Translations under genes and position numbers: made by a program
DNA from: Rufibacter sediminis
GTDB taxonomy: Bacteria; Bacteroidota; Bacteroidia; Cytophagales; Hymenobacteraceae
Reading direction: 5' to 3'
Assembly: GCF_014269285.1 (NCBI RefSeq)
Contig: NZ_JACOAF010000044.1
Span: forward strand, 332,561 to 369,959
DNA: 37,399 bases
Part shown: positions 31,701 to 37,399 of the stretch, piece by piece
How positions within the stretch are numbered: position 1 is the stretch's first letter
How the letters are laid out: each line of letters opens with the position of its first letter
The notes under the pieces: model-generated
Database searches by the model: none
Told to the model about the DNA's origin: nothing
What the model saw: the letters and a program-made list of their open reading frames with translations, nothing else

Positions 31701-31932
31701 AGAACACCAGCGTAGCCCCTGAAGTAGGCACCTGGATGCTGTAGGTGCCGTTTGGGTCGGTTGTGGTACCGGTGGTAGTGCCTTTCACCACCACGCTCAC
31801 ACCGGGCAGCGCCTGGCCGTCTTCTTTGGCGGTTACAGTACCTGTCACTGTGCGTCCCTGGGCTGCTGCCTGCAGAACAGGGAGAAGCACCAGAAGCGTT
31901 AGCTTCAAAAATCTGTGTACCATTCTTTTCAT
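28768..31932 (-). CDS. susC: SusC/RagA family TonB-linked outer membrane transporter
   Basis: A 1054-residue TonB-dependent transporter for oligosaccharide uptake. I use the ATG at 31932 because it gives a normal signal peptide (MKRMVHRFLKLTLLVLLPVLQAAAQ); the frame extends 43 codons further with hydrophobic but non-signal-like sequence. The carboxypeptidase-regulatory-like domain follows (about 27-100, GRTVTGTVTAKEDGQALPGVSVVVKG), then the TonB-box/plug start DEVVVVGYGTQKKRDLTGAISSV, the plug (IRGAGSINASNAPLIVVDGFPI) and the barrel up to the terminal GINLTF. It is the first gene of the minus-strand operon. The predicted promoter is at 32408-32439, giving an unusually long leader of about 470 bases, with paired operators just upstream of it. 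Confidence 0.96.
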   Translation of the reverse strand: MKRMVHRFLKLTLLVLLPVLQAAAQGRTVTGTVTAKEDGQALPGVSVVVKGTTTGTTTDPNGTYSIQVPTSGATLVFSFIGLLSQEVTVSNEARVNVQMAQDRKSLDEVVVVGYGTQKKRDLTGAISSVKAEDLVVNSGAASIGHMLKGKAAGLMIRENSAQPGGGLDILIRGAGSINASNAPLIVVDGFPISDLQQPESGGRYQAGSQSILNSFNPNDIESVEVLKDASATSIYGARAANGVILITTKRGKAGKAEVQYSNTFSTQKYNNPFEVLPLNEWMQVRNEAAWERWNFDNNVFPYGTKTLEEAQADPINGPFRRLYTQNAISNVGKGTDWVGLVTRDGTIQQHNLSLTGGTEATKFLLSGNYYKHSGVIKNSGLERFTVRANIDQEVNKYIKFGLNLTASRINNDNSQLGGDQFENSGIIRAAMQMGPHIKPIDENGNYPVNPLLALQPNPYSLLTISDEGRIERMLLNSFVDIIPIPDLTIRLKGGMDRGLTKRWNYLPKTTIHGALEFGRASIAETDKNEYLMEATASYVKAIGTAHRLNLLAGVSQQNFYNDYSNVGNTNFISDAFLWNNLGSGSSTKTVGSSRSENVLASYFGRLNYTLKDRYLLTLTVRTDGASVFARNNKWGTFPSIAVGWNIAEEPFFGGLANVVSQFKLRASYGQTGNASIGSNAFAAYYAYPAWVSGTDTRLIGVSLSRLENPDLKWETTTEANFGLDFSFFNGRIDGSLEVYDRVISDLLAFKPINSYHPINTVMANVGETQSKGFELTVNTRNFQRNDFEWRSIFTFSKFKDTWKERAPDWKPAVYQNVNDPIRAIYARLSDGIMQVGEDVPSQPELKPGMIKIKDIDGYARDASGNPAVDENGRFLRTGTPDGIIDDADTKLIGTSDPSLIVGMTNIFTYKGFSLNFDFNGMFGRKMADPNYTTYGISADGIYTYGYNALSTVKNRWTPENPSTTQPSSFYGWSPYSSGDFFLQDAWFIRLQNVALSYSLPSKWTGKVFSRASIHLAAQNLFVITPYDGIDPETDAYTAAYPNVKTFTTGINLTF

Positions 31933-32407
31933 GTAGTTACATTTTATGGGTGAGATAGGGTCAAGTAAAAGAGCAAAGAGAAACCCCAGTAGATGAACAG
32001 CGTGTGCCAGAAGCACTTTCATCAAGAGGCTATAAAAGACTTTAAACAAAGCCGGCTTCACAAACAGGTCACTTCAAAACCATTTAAAGGTCAAAAGAGG
32101 CTGCGGGAGTTAGGAAGAAGGAGAGGTAAAGTGGCAGTCTGGTTCCATATGAGTTTGTGTTTGGTATAGGTCAGGTACTGTTGTATGCGCAGGAATAAAT
32201 CAGACCAATGCTTAACAGCAAAGGAGCCGTTGCTATCTTTCTAGGGGTGCGGGTCAGGAAGCCTCACCGCGTTGCGGCTCATCCATATGCCCTGTGGTCT
32301 TTTCTCCAAACCAGCTTTCTGCTATTTGCACGCAAGAGGTTCACGGGAACGGTGAACACTCAAGTAGCAACCTATCATTCAATGGAGATTTTCTTGCCTC
32401 TGTGTTT

Positions 32408-32439
32408 TAAACATAGCTACTCTAAATTAGATTAGCAAG
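32408..32439 (-). promoter_or_regulatory. Core promoter of the SusC operon
   Basis: On the minus strand: CTTG (32439 down to 32436), a 20-bp gap, TATGTTTA (32415 down to 32408). The -7 sequence and gap length are identical to the promoter at 16240-16271. The first operator centre is about 21.5 bp upstream of the -33 box, against 22.5 bp there. Confidence 0.55.
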
Positions 32440-32452
32440 AACTTTTGCTTAA

Positions 32453-32468
32453 ATGTGTACGAAAACGC
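32453..32468. promoter_or_regulatory. LacI-like operator, proximal to the SusC promoter
   Basis: ATGTGTACGAAAACGC: one perfect half-site ATGTGTAC and a degenerate second half around a central CG (32460/32461). Its centre is exactly 31 bp from the stronger site at 32484-32499. Confidence 0.55.
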
Positions 32469-32483
32469 AAAGATTTATTATAT

Positions 32484-32499
32484 ATGTGCTCGAACACAT
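32484..32499. promoter_or_regulatory. LacI-like operator, distal to the SusC promoter
   Basis: ATGTGCTCGAACACAT is a 16-bp palindrome with one mismatch and central CG (32491/32492). It matches the site at 16210-16225 in 13 of 16 positions, including all of CGAACACAT. Confidence 0.75.
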
Positions 32500-32735
32500 C
32501 TAATAATGGTAAAATTGTGTGTTTGTCATTTTAAATGATCAAATTCAGGTAAGTTCTACTCCTGCGTTCCCTGGACTTTGTGAATGACGGAAGCGGAAAG
32601 ACAGCTGAAAGGAAGTAGAGAAGAAACAGAGAGAAGGGCAGATAAGAGCTGGAGGCCTTACCGGTTAAGCTGCCTCCTGGATGGAAGAACGCTGGTTGAT
32701 TTCTCTGTCTACCTGCCTATTTCTCTATAATTAAG

Positions 32736-33857
32736 ATGCACTTGAAAAGCGCCCTTATGAAAACAAGCAATCGCCTCTTGTCCCTTGATTTTATGCGTGG
32801 CGTGATCATGCTCTTACTGGCTGCGGAAAGCACCTTATTATATGTGCGGCTGGCTGAGTTGACAGGAGAACAAGGGGTAGCAGGTCATGTGGTGCAGCAG
32901 TTCTTTCATGTACCTTGGCGGGGCCTTCACTTCTGGGACCTGGTGCAACCCGCCTTCATGACCATCGCGGGCACCTCGCTGTATTTTTCTACCCAGAACC
33001 GTTTGCAGAAAGGAGATGCTCCCGCCACCATTACTGGTCATGTTTTGAAAAGGAGCCTCAAACTATTGTTCTTTGGGGTGGTGTTGCATTGCATATACGC
33101 GGGTAAATTGGTCTGGGAACTGTGGAATGTACTTTCGCAATTATCCGTGACCTTGTTGGTGGCGTATTTCCTGCTGCCCTTCAAAGCGCGTACCCAACTG
33201 CTGGTGTCGCTGTTTTGTATAGGCCTCACCGAAGTGCTGTACCGTTACGCTCACATTCCGGGATTTGACCAGCCTTTTACCCCGGGCAAGAACTTTGGCT
33301 CCTGGATGGATTTGAACCTGATGGGCAAACTGAACAGCGATCACTGGATCGCCATGAATTTCCTGCCTTCGGCGGCCCATACTATTTGGGGTGCCCTGGC
33401 GGGCAAGGTGTTGGCCTCCGGCCGATCAACCAATGCCAAGCTCAGGTTATTTCTGGTAGCGGGTTTCATAGGAGTGGTGGTAGGTCATCTACTGGATGTC
33501 ACCGGGATAGACCCCATCATTAAAAGGACTTGCACGGCCTCCTTTATCCTGGCCTCCGGAGGCTGGGTTTTCCTTATTCTGGCTTTCTGCTACTGGTGTA
33601 TTGACGTGAAAAAAACCGGCCCCTGGGTTCTGTATTTCACGTTGGTGGGGATGAACCCGATCTTCATTTACCTGTTTTTTGAAACCGTAGGAATCCAGTG
33701 GCTAAATGGCGCCGTAGCCATCTTCACCAATGGGTTTTCCCACTGGCTTCATTTGCCAGAAGCGGTACAAGCCGTCCTTGCCTCAGTGGTGACCCTGGTG
33801 GTGGAGTGGGCTATCTGTTACTGGCTTTACCAACGGCGTATCTTTCTCAGGCTATAG
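32736..33857 (+). CDS. HGSNAT/NagX-like multi-pass membrane protein (DUF5009 type)
   Basis: A 373-residue integral membrane protein with about ten hydrophobic helices, resembling the heparan-alpha-glucosaminide N-acetyltransferase (HGSNAT/YeiB/DUF5009) group. The diagnostic opening is RLLSLDFMRGVIMLLL, followed by HFWDLVQPAFMTIAGTSLYFS and later LMGKLNSDHWIAMNFLPSAAHTIWGALAGKVL; the N-terminal DFMRG and the mid-protein histidines fit acyltransferase family members. NagX proteins of this group occur in bacterial GlcNAc-utilisation clusters, and HGSNAT acetylates terminal glucosamine across a membrane. An alternative start is ATG 32757 (MKTSNRLL), which would suit the family equally well. It is divergent from SusC and co-directional with the LacI gene; whether the operators control it is unclear. 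Confidence 0.82.
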   Translation: MHLKSALMKTSNRLLSLDFMRGVIMLLLAAESTLLYVRLAELTGEQGVAGHVVQQFFHVPWRGLHFWDLVQPAFMTIAGTSLYFSTQNRLQKGDAPATITGHVLKRSLKLLFFGVVLHCIYAGKLVWELWNVLSQLSVTLLVAYFLLPFKARTQLLVSLFCIGLTEVLYRYAHIPGFDQPFTPGKNFGSWMDLNLMGKLNSDHWIAMNFLPSAAHTIWGALAGKVLASGRSTNAKLRLFLVAGFIGVVVGHLLDVTGIDPIIKRTCTASFILASGGWVFLILAFCYWCIDVKKTGPWVLYFTLVGMNPIFIYLFFETVGIQWLNGAVAIFTNGFSHWLHLPEAVQAVLASVVTLVVEWAICYWLYQRRIFLRL

Positions 33858-34080
33858 CAAAGAACGGTGGCAAAGTATAAAACAGTTTCTCAAAGCTAAC
33901 GCGCAGTTGGGTTATTAGTATATTTGGCCGGAAGATATTCAAAAAGAGTACCGTTCGCTTGCTCCTACGTTGCAACATGCCTTCTATATAGGTGGATGCA
34001 GCCGTTGGATTTAAGTTTTCCTGCAAACAAAAGCAAGCAGTAATAATAAGACATACTATATTATACCAGATATTGGATTA

Positions 34081-35151
34081 ATGGTAAAGAAAGGCATTGT
34101 ACGGATCAAGGATATTGCAGAGAAAGCAGGGGTTTCTACCGGTACGGTAGACCGCGTGTTGCATGAGCGAGGCAGGGTAGCGGAAGAAGTGCGCCAGAAA
34201 GTGCTGGAGATTGCGCAGGAACTCAATTACCAACCCAACATGCTGGCCCGCACCCTGGTAAATAACCGGGTGTACGAGATAGCGGCCCTGATTCCAGATC
34301 CCGGGCAGGATATCTACTGGCAGGCCCCAAAAACCGGTATTGAGAAAGCCCAGAATGAATTGGCGCAATATGGCGTGCGGGTAACCCAATTCATCTTTGA
34401 TCCTTATGAAGCCAGTTCCTTTAGGGAGAAGGCGGGAGAAGTGGTAGCCATGGGGCCTGATGCCATTCTGGTGGCGCCTATTTTCTACCGCGAGTCCCTT
34501 ACGTTCTTCAAGAAATGGAAAGCCCTGGAGATTCCGTTTGCGCTGTTCAACACGCACATCCCCGATTATGAACCCCTCATCTACATAGGCCAGGATTCTT
34601 ACCAGAGTGGTTTTCTGGCGGCCAAATTGCTGCATTACGGTCATCCGCAGGGCGCCACTTTCCTGGTGGCCCATATTGACGTGGACCTTTCCAACTCCTC
34701 TCACCTGGTGAACAAAGAACAGGGGTTTTTCGACTATTTTAACCAAATCGGCTCAGAAACAGCTTATCCTCTTTTGCAGGCCGATCTGCACAATTCCACT
34801 TCGGCTGCCTTCCATGAGCAGTTAGACAAGCTACTGCAGGAAAACCCCGAGGTCAAGGGCATTTTCGTGACCAACTCCAAAGCGCATACCGTGGCTCATT
34901 ACCTGCAAATGCGCGGGATTACGCATATCAAGTTAGTAGGCTATGACCTCATGGAACGCAACCTACATTTCCTGAACAATGGCCTCATTGAGTTCCTGAT
35001 CAACCAAAACCCGAAAGGGCAGGGGTACTGGGGCGTCTACGGACTGGCCGACCAGCTGGTGTTCAAGAAGAAGGTCAATCCCATCAAATACCTGCCGCTG
35101 GACATCATCACCAAAGAGAACCTGCACTATTATATAGAGGCAGATCTGTAA
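34081..35151 (+). CDS. LacI/GalR family transcriptional regulator
   Basis: A 356-residue regulator. The N-terminal LacI helix-turn-helix (about 7-30) reads VRIKDIAEKAGVSTGTVDRVLHERGRV; the GTVDRVL recognition helix is a subtype frequent in Bacteroidota. The hinge helix (about 50-60, NYQPNMLARTL) inserts into the minor groove at a central CG in known family members. A periplasmic-binding-protein-like sugar domain follows (65-356: EIAALIPDPGQDIYWQAPKTGIEKAQNEL, NTHIPDYEPLIYIGQDSYQSGFLAAKLL, KGIFVTNSKAHTVAHYL, LVGYDLMERNLHFLNNGLIEFLINQNP). It lies 223 bp after the HGSNAT-like gene and is followed by a perfect hairpin. The TGTGTnCGAnCACA palindromes at 16.2 and 32.45 kb are its likely targets. 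None is found before its own gene, so autoregulation is not evident. Confidence 0.94.
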   Translation: MVKKGIVRIKDIAEKAGVSTGTVDRVLHERGRVAEEVRQKVLEIAQELNYQPNMLARTLVNNRVYEIAALIPDPGQDIYWQAPKTGIEKAQNELAQYGVRVTQFIFDPYEASSFREKAGEVVAMGPDAILVAPIFYRESLTFFKKWKALEIPFALFNTHIPDYEPLIYIGQDSYQSGFLAAKLLHYGHPQGATFLVAHIDVDLSNSSHLVNKEQGFFDYFNQIGSETAYPLLQADLHNSTSAAFHEQLDKLLQENPEVKGIFVTNSKAHTVAHYLQMRGITHIKLVGYDLMERNLHFLNNGLIEFLINQNPKGQGYWGVYGLADQLVFKKKVNPIKYLPLDIITKENLHYYIEADL

Positions 35152-35532
35152 TTTCTTTCCCCGGATATACTTATTACCCATTTCTGTTTCAGGCCTGTTT
35201 TCCCCAAAACAGGCCTGAAACTCTTTGGTTGTTCTCTTCCGTTTGGTACGGCTGCTTCAGCCATTTTTCAACTTTTCTCTATTTTCTGGAAAATCTTTTT
35301 CTGTCTGATTTTATGCAGATTCTTGCCATGCAAACAAGAAAATAGGCGAGGTTTGAAATGCATTCTCCCAAAAAGTAGGAGGAATTCCCAGCAGATCGGC
35401 CATAAGCCGGCTTTAAGGAAAATTCTATCATTCTTAGTGTTCCTTGTAGAAATTGGCAGGCTTTGTATTCTTTTGCCATGGTTCTTATATTGTTTTCCAG
35501 AAATAATTAGGAAGTACATAGCGTAAGAATCC
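35152..35532. other. Intergenic region before the urease cluster
   Basis: It contains the hairpin at 35186-35221 and, near the end, a possible promoter for the UreH-like gene: CTTG (35443-35446), a 19-bp gap and TATTCTTT (35466-35473). Between about 35225 and 35440 I see only A/T-rich sequence and no gene. Confidence 0.5.
35186..35221. terminator. Perfect 16-bp hairpin after the LacI gene
   Basis: GTTTCAGGCCTGTTTT (35186-35201), loop CCCC, AAAACAGGCCTGAAAC (35206-35221): a perfect member of the GTTT..AAAC family, 35 bp after the stop codon. There is no long T-run, so termination is inferred. Confidence 0.7.
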
Positions 35533-36159
35533 ATGCAGACCTTAATGCCTTTGATGTTTGCCTCTCTGGTGGGGATGGGCCACGCGTTTGAGGCAGACCA
35601 CCTCATTGCCGTGGGTAACATCGTCTCCAAACGCGATAGCTGGCTTCTGGCCATGAAAGACGGCTTGTTCTGGGGGCTGGGCCACACCACCACCATTGTG
35701 CTGCTGGGCTCGCTCATCATCCTGAGCCAAGTCATCTTCCTGCACTCCACCCATTACGAAGCCGGTTTCGGGTATTTTGAGGCCGGGGTGGGGCTCATGC
35801 TCGTGATCATGGGCATCAGCCGATTGACCAATAAACAGAACTTCTCCCGAACCAGAACCCCGCGCTACCAGCACAGCTACGCCTACACGGTGGGCCTGAT
35901 CCATGGCCTGGCCGGGAGCGGCGCTTTGGTCATTTCCATCATGGGCAAGATTGAGAACCCGTGGTTGGGCGTGGCCTACCTGATCATGTTTGGGCTGGGT
36001 TCCATTTTGGGCATGTTTGTGGCCGCCGGACTGGTGAATATTCCGTTTACCCAACGCATGAAGATTGGCCGATCCGTACGCATGGGCATGGTAGTGGTTT
36101 CGTCGGTGCTGTGCGTGGCCTACGGCGGCTGGATGATGTACGAGAACCTGATCCTGTAA
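35533..36159 (+). CDS. ureH: UreH/NiCoT-like nickel permease
   Basis: A 208-residue membrane protein with about six helices, resembling urease accessory UreH and NiCoT nickel/cobalt transporters. The metal signature HxxxxDH is present as HAFEADH (17-23) in helix 1, followed by GLGHTTTIVLLGSL (48-61), also conserved in UreH. A second conserved helix motif is GLIHGLAGSGALVIS (121-135). Its role would be nickel import for urease. It leads a short cluster with a CXXC protein and a urease structural gene, with gaps of 44 and 35 bp, so these are probably co-transcribed. Cobalt transport is the main alternative, but the downstream urease subunit argues for nickel. Confidence 0.88.
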   Translation: MQTLMPLMFASLVGMGHAFEADHLIAVGNIVSKRDSWLLAMKDGLFWGLGHTTTIVLLGSLIILSQVIFLHSTHYEAGFGYFEAGVGLMLVIMGISRLTNKQNFSRTRTPRYQHSYAYTVGLIHGLAGSGALVISIMGKIENPWLGVAYLIMFGLGSILGMFVAAGLVNIPFTQRMKIGRSVRMGMVVVSSVLCVAYGGWMMYENLIL

Positions 36160-36165
36160 CCCGAT

Positions 36166-36200
36166 GGCTGTTTTCTTCCTCTTTTTCCAAAACTAGCCCC
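36166..36200. repeat. Degenerate GTTT..AAAC-like hairpin
   Basis: GGCTGTTTT near 36166-36174 and AAAACTAGCCC near 36189-36199 could pair weakly across a pyrimidine-rich loop in the gap between the UreH-like and SelT-like genes. Tentative. Confidence 0.3.
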
Positions 36201-36203
36201 AAA

Positions 36204-36482
36204 ATGAAACCCACCGTCAGCATAGAATATTGTCCCAAATGCGGTTGGATGCTGCGCGCCGCCTACATGGCCCAGGAACTGCTCACCACTTTCACCGAGG
36301 ACCTGAAAGGCGTGCTCCTGGAACCCAGCGAAACCAGTGGCTCCTACCTCATCCGGGTCAATGACCAGGTGATCTTCGACCGGAAAACCGCCGGCCGCTT
36401 CCCCGAGATCAAGGAACTCAAGCAACTCGTCCGCGACCAGGTGAACCCCGAGAAAAGCCTCGGGCACTCAGACAAAAAATAA
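36204..36482 (+). CDS. SelT/SelW/SelH (Rdx) family selenoprotein-like protein, cysteine form
   Basis: A 92-residue thioredoxin-like protein of the Rdx family. The redox motif is CPKCGW (Cys10, Cys13), directly after the first strand (VSIEYC). In selenoproteins SelW/SelT the second position of the CxxU motif is selenocysteine; here it is an ordinary cysteine. The remainder ([58 protein letters not shown]) matches the family's strand plus FDRKxxGRFPE pattern. The frame runs open from 35961, but those residues overlap UreH in another frame; the ATG at 36204 after AAA is the right start. A redox role beside urease genes is unexplained. Confidence 0.9.
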   Translation: MKPTVSIEYCPKCGWMLRAAYMAQELLTTFTEDLKGVLLEPSETSGSYLIRVNDQVIFDRKTAGRFPEIKELKQLVRDQVNPEKSLGHSDKK

Positions 36483-36484
36483 CC

Positions 36485-36512
36485 AGACTCAGAACTCAAG
36501 ACTCAGAACTCC
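36485..36512. repeat. Tandem 14-bp direct repeat
   Basis: AGACTCAGAACTCA (36485-36498) is followed at once by AGACTCAGAACTCC (36499-36512). The two units differ only in the last base. It occupies most of the 35-bp gap before the urease gene start. Confidence 0.85.
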
Positions 36513-36517
36513 CGCCC

Positions 36518-37273
36518 ATGCATCTTTCGCCCAAAGACATAGACAAACTGGTGCTGCACAACGCCGGTTTTGTGGCCCAGAAACGCTACGCCCGCGGTCT
36601 TCGGCTCAATTATCCCGAGGCCGTGGCCCTCATCGCCACGCAGTTGCTGGAGTTTATCCGGGACGGCGAGCGCGTGGCCACCCTCATGGACAAAGGCAAA
36701 AAGTTGCTGGGCTTCGCCGATGTCATGGAAGGCGTGGCCGAGTTGATCCACGAAGTGCAGGTGGAAGGCACTTTCCCCGATGGCACCAAACTGGTCACCG
36801 TGCACCACCCCATCTGCCGCGAGCAAGGCGCTCCTGAACTGGCACTCTACGGCTCCGGCCTCACCAAAAAGACGCAGACGGCTTCGCCAGACACGCTCAT
36901 CCAACCTAGCCCCGGCGAATACCTGCTGGGAGAAGACAAACTCACGCTCAACCAGAACCGAAGCACCGTGGAAGTGGAAGTCACCAACATGGGCGATCGG
37001 CCGGTGCAGGTGGGTTCCCATTACCCGTTCTTCGAAACGAACGCGCTGCTGCAGTTCGACCGGGAGAAAGCCTACGGCTTCCGCCTGAACATTCCGGCTG
37101 GTACGGCGGTGCGCTTTGAGCCCGGCGAGCGGAAGCGGGTGACCTTGGTGGAACTGTCAGGCGAAAGAATCAGCTACGGCGGCAATAACCTGGTAGACGG
37201 GCAACTTTCTGATGACCACAAAGCCGAAGTTCTGGAGAAAGCGCGTCAGCAGAATTTTCTTAGTACTCCTTAA
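36518..37273 (+). CDS. ureAB: Urease subunit gamma/beta fusion
   Basis: A 251-residue urease structural subunit in which the gamma and beta chains are fused, as in the UreA of Helicobacter. The gamma part (about 1-100) reads [50 protein letters not shown], then [19 protein letters not shown] linker (about 101-130) leads into the beta part (about 131-240): [65 protein letters not shown]. Beta subunits commonly read SHYHFFEVN at the place where this one has SHYPFFETN. With the nickel-containing alpha subunit (UreC, expected just beyond the window) it would hydrolyse urea in the cytoplasm. It lies downstream of the nickel permease. A hairpin (37279) and a long palindrome (37346) follow. Confidence 0.93.
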   Translation: MHLSPKDIDKLVLHNAGFVAQKRYARGLRLNYPEAVALIATQLLEFIRDGERVATLMDKGKKLLGFADVMEGVAELIHEVQVEGTFPDGTKLVTVHHPICREQGAPELALYGSGLTKKTQTASPDTLIQPSPGEYLLGEDKLTLNQNRSTVEVEVTNMGDRPVQVGSHYPFFETNALLQFDREKAYGFRLNIPAGTAVRFEPGERKRVTLVELSGERISYGGNNLVDGQLSDDHKAEVLEKARQQNFLSTP

Positions 37274-37278
37274 GCTTC

Positions 37279-37314
37279 GTTTTTGGCCAGTTTTTCTGAA
37301 AACGGTCCTGAAAC
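37279..37314. repeat. GTTT..AAAC hairpin copy
   Basis: GTTTTTGGCCAG (37279-37290), a TTTTTCTGAAAA core and CGGTCCTGAAAC. It is an imperfect member of the dispersed family, 6 bp after the urease gamma/beta stop codon. Confidence 0.6.
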
Positions 37315-37345
37315 AAGTCGCATTTCGAGTTTACCTACTATGGCG

Positions 37346-37399
37346 CGGAAGTTACTTCCGTGCCTTTAGAACACAGGCAAGGCACGGAAGTAACTTCCG
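37346..37399. repeat. 20-bp-arm palindrome at the window edge
   Basis: Arms 37346-37365 and 37380-37399 are perfect complements with a 14-base loop. Each arm contains CGGAAGT(T/A)ACTTCCG, itself nearly palindromic, so the whole is a nested inverted repeat. It may extend past the window end and lies where urease genes would continue. Confidence 0.75.

Larger units (their letters stand above)
31933..32735. other. Divergent regulatory region between SusC and HGSNAT-like genes
   Basis: No gene is credible in these 0.8 kb (the frame at 32208-32435 resembles nothing). The part from 31933 to about 32400 would be the SusC leader, in which I found no second -7 box. The minus-strand promoter lies at 32408-32439 and the operator pair at 32453-32499. 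From 32560 to 32735 the plus strand is purine-rich, and I could not identify a good promoter for the plus-strand gene. Confidence 0.65.

Noticed and set aside
32208..32435. Plus-strand open frame of 75 codons in the SusC upstream region
   Set aside because: It overlaps the predicted minus-strand promoter, has no recognisable domain and low coding character.
36204..36482. Selenocysteine-containing SelW/SelT protein
   Set aside because: The CXXC motif is encoded by ordinary cysteine codons with no in-frame UGA.

Overview
The window looks like chromosome from a Bacteroidota member, most likely family Hymenobacteraceae (a Rufibacter/Nibribacter/Pontibacter-like organism). The reasons are the SusC/SusD pair, Bacteroidota-type promoters (-7 boxes of the form TAnnTTTG or TATGTTTA), the NagB-PIG-L fusion, the moderately GC-rich codon use, and hairpin-rich gaps between genes. 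The genus is an inference. I saw no rRNA, tRNA, CRISPR array, transposase or phage gene.

Region 1 (1-8.2 kb) holds housekeeping and stress genes: a small unknown protein, an M20 amidohydrolase, a gene-free repeat-rich stretch of 1.1 kb, an Hsp20 chaperone, a Deg/HtrA protease, an ALDH7-type semialdehyde dehydrogenase, and a membrane protein coupled to an SMP-30/gluconolactonase-like protein. Region 2 (8.4-15.8 kb) holds a DUF4442 hotdog protein, an ECF sigma / anti-sigma-like / secreted beta-repeat operon, a RidA protein, a membrane-anchored MutS-like ATPase and two small unknowns.

Region 3 (16.1-35.2 kb) is the most interesting part: an apparent amino-sugar (probably alpha-GalNAc) utilisation locus built from two convergent operons and a LacI-type regulator. 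The plus-strand operon encodes a NagB-PIG-L fusion, a sugar nucleotidyltransferase, a NahK-like anomeric N-acetylhexosamine kinase, a CBM9-like protein without a signal peptide, and an exported GH109-type (alpha-N-acetylgalactosaminidase family) enzyme. The minus-strand operon encodes SusC, SusD, two DUF4874/DUF4832-type exported proteins and a PKD/CBM9-like lipoprotein. Next to it lie an HGSNAT/NagX-like membrane protein and the LacI-family gene. Each operon is preceded by two LacI-like operators (consensus about TGTGTnCGAnCACA). In both cases the operator centres are 31 bp apart, followed at about 22 bp by a -33 box, then 20 bp, then TATGTTTA. This shared layout ties the operons into one regulon, and its position upstream of the core promoter points to activation rather than simple repression.

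Region 4 (35.5 kb to the end) is the start of a urease cluster: a UreH/NiCoT-like nickel permease, a SelT/SelW-like CXXC protein and a fused urease gamma/beta subunit. The catalytic subunit would lie beyond the window.

Overlaid on all of this are several families of short structured repeats: at least 15 copies of a GTTT...AAAAC hairpin found after most transcription units, three copies of a roughly 105-bp triple-hairpin element with one covarying base pair, and three copies of a GTTGTTGGTG hairpin.
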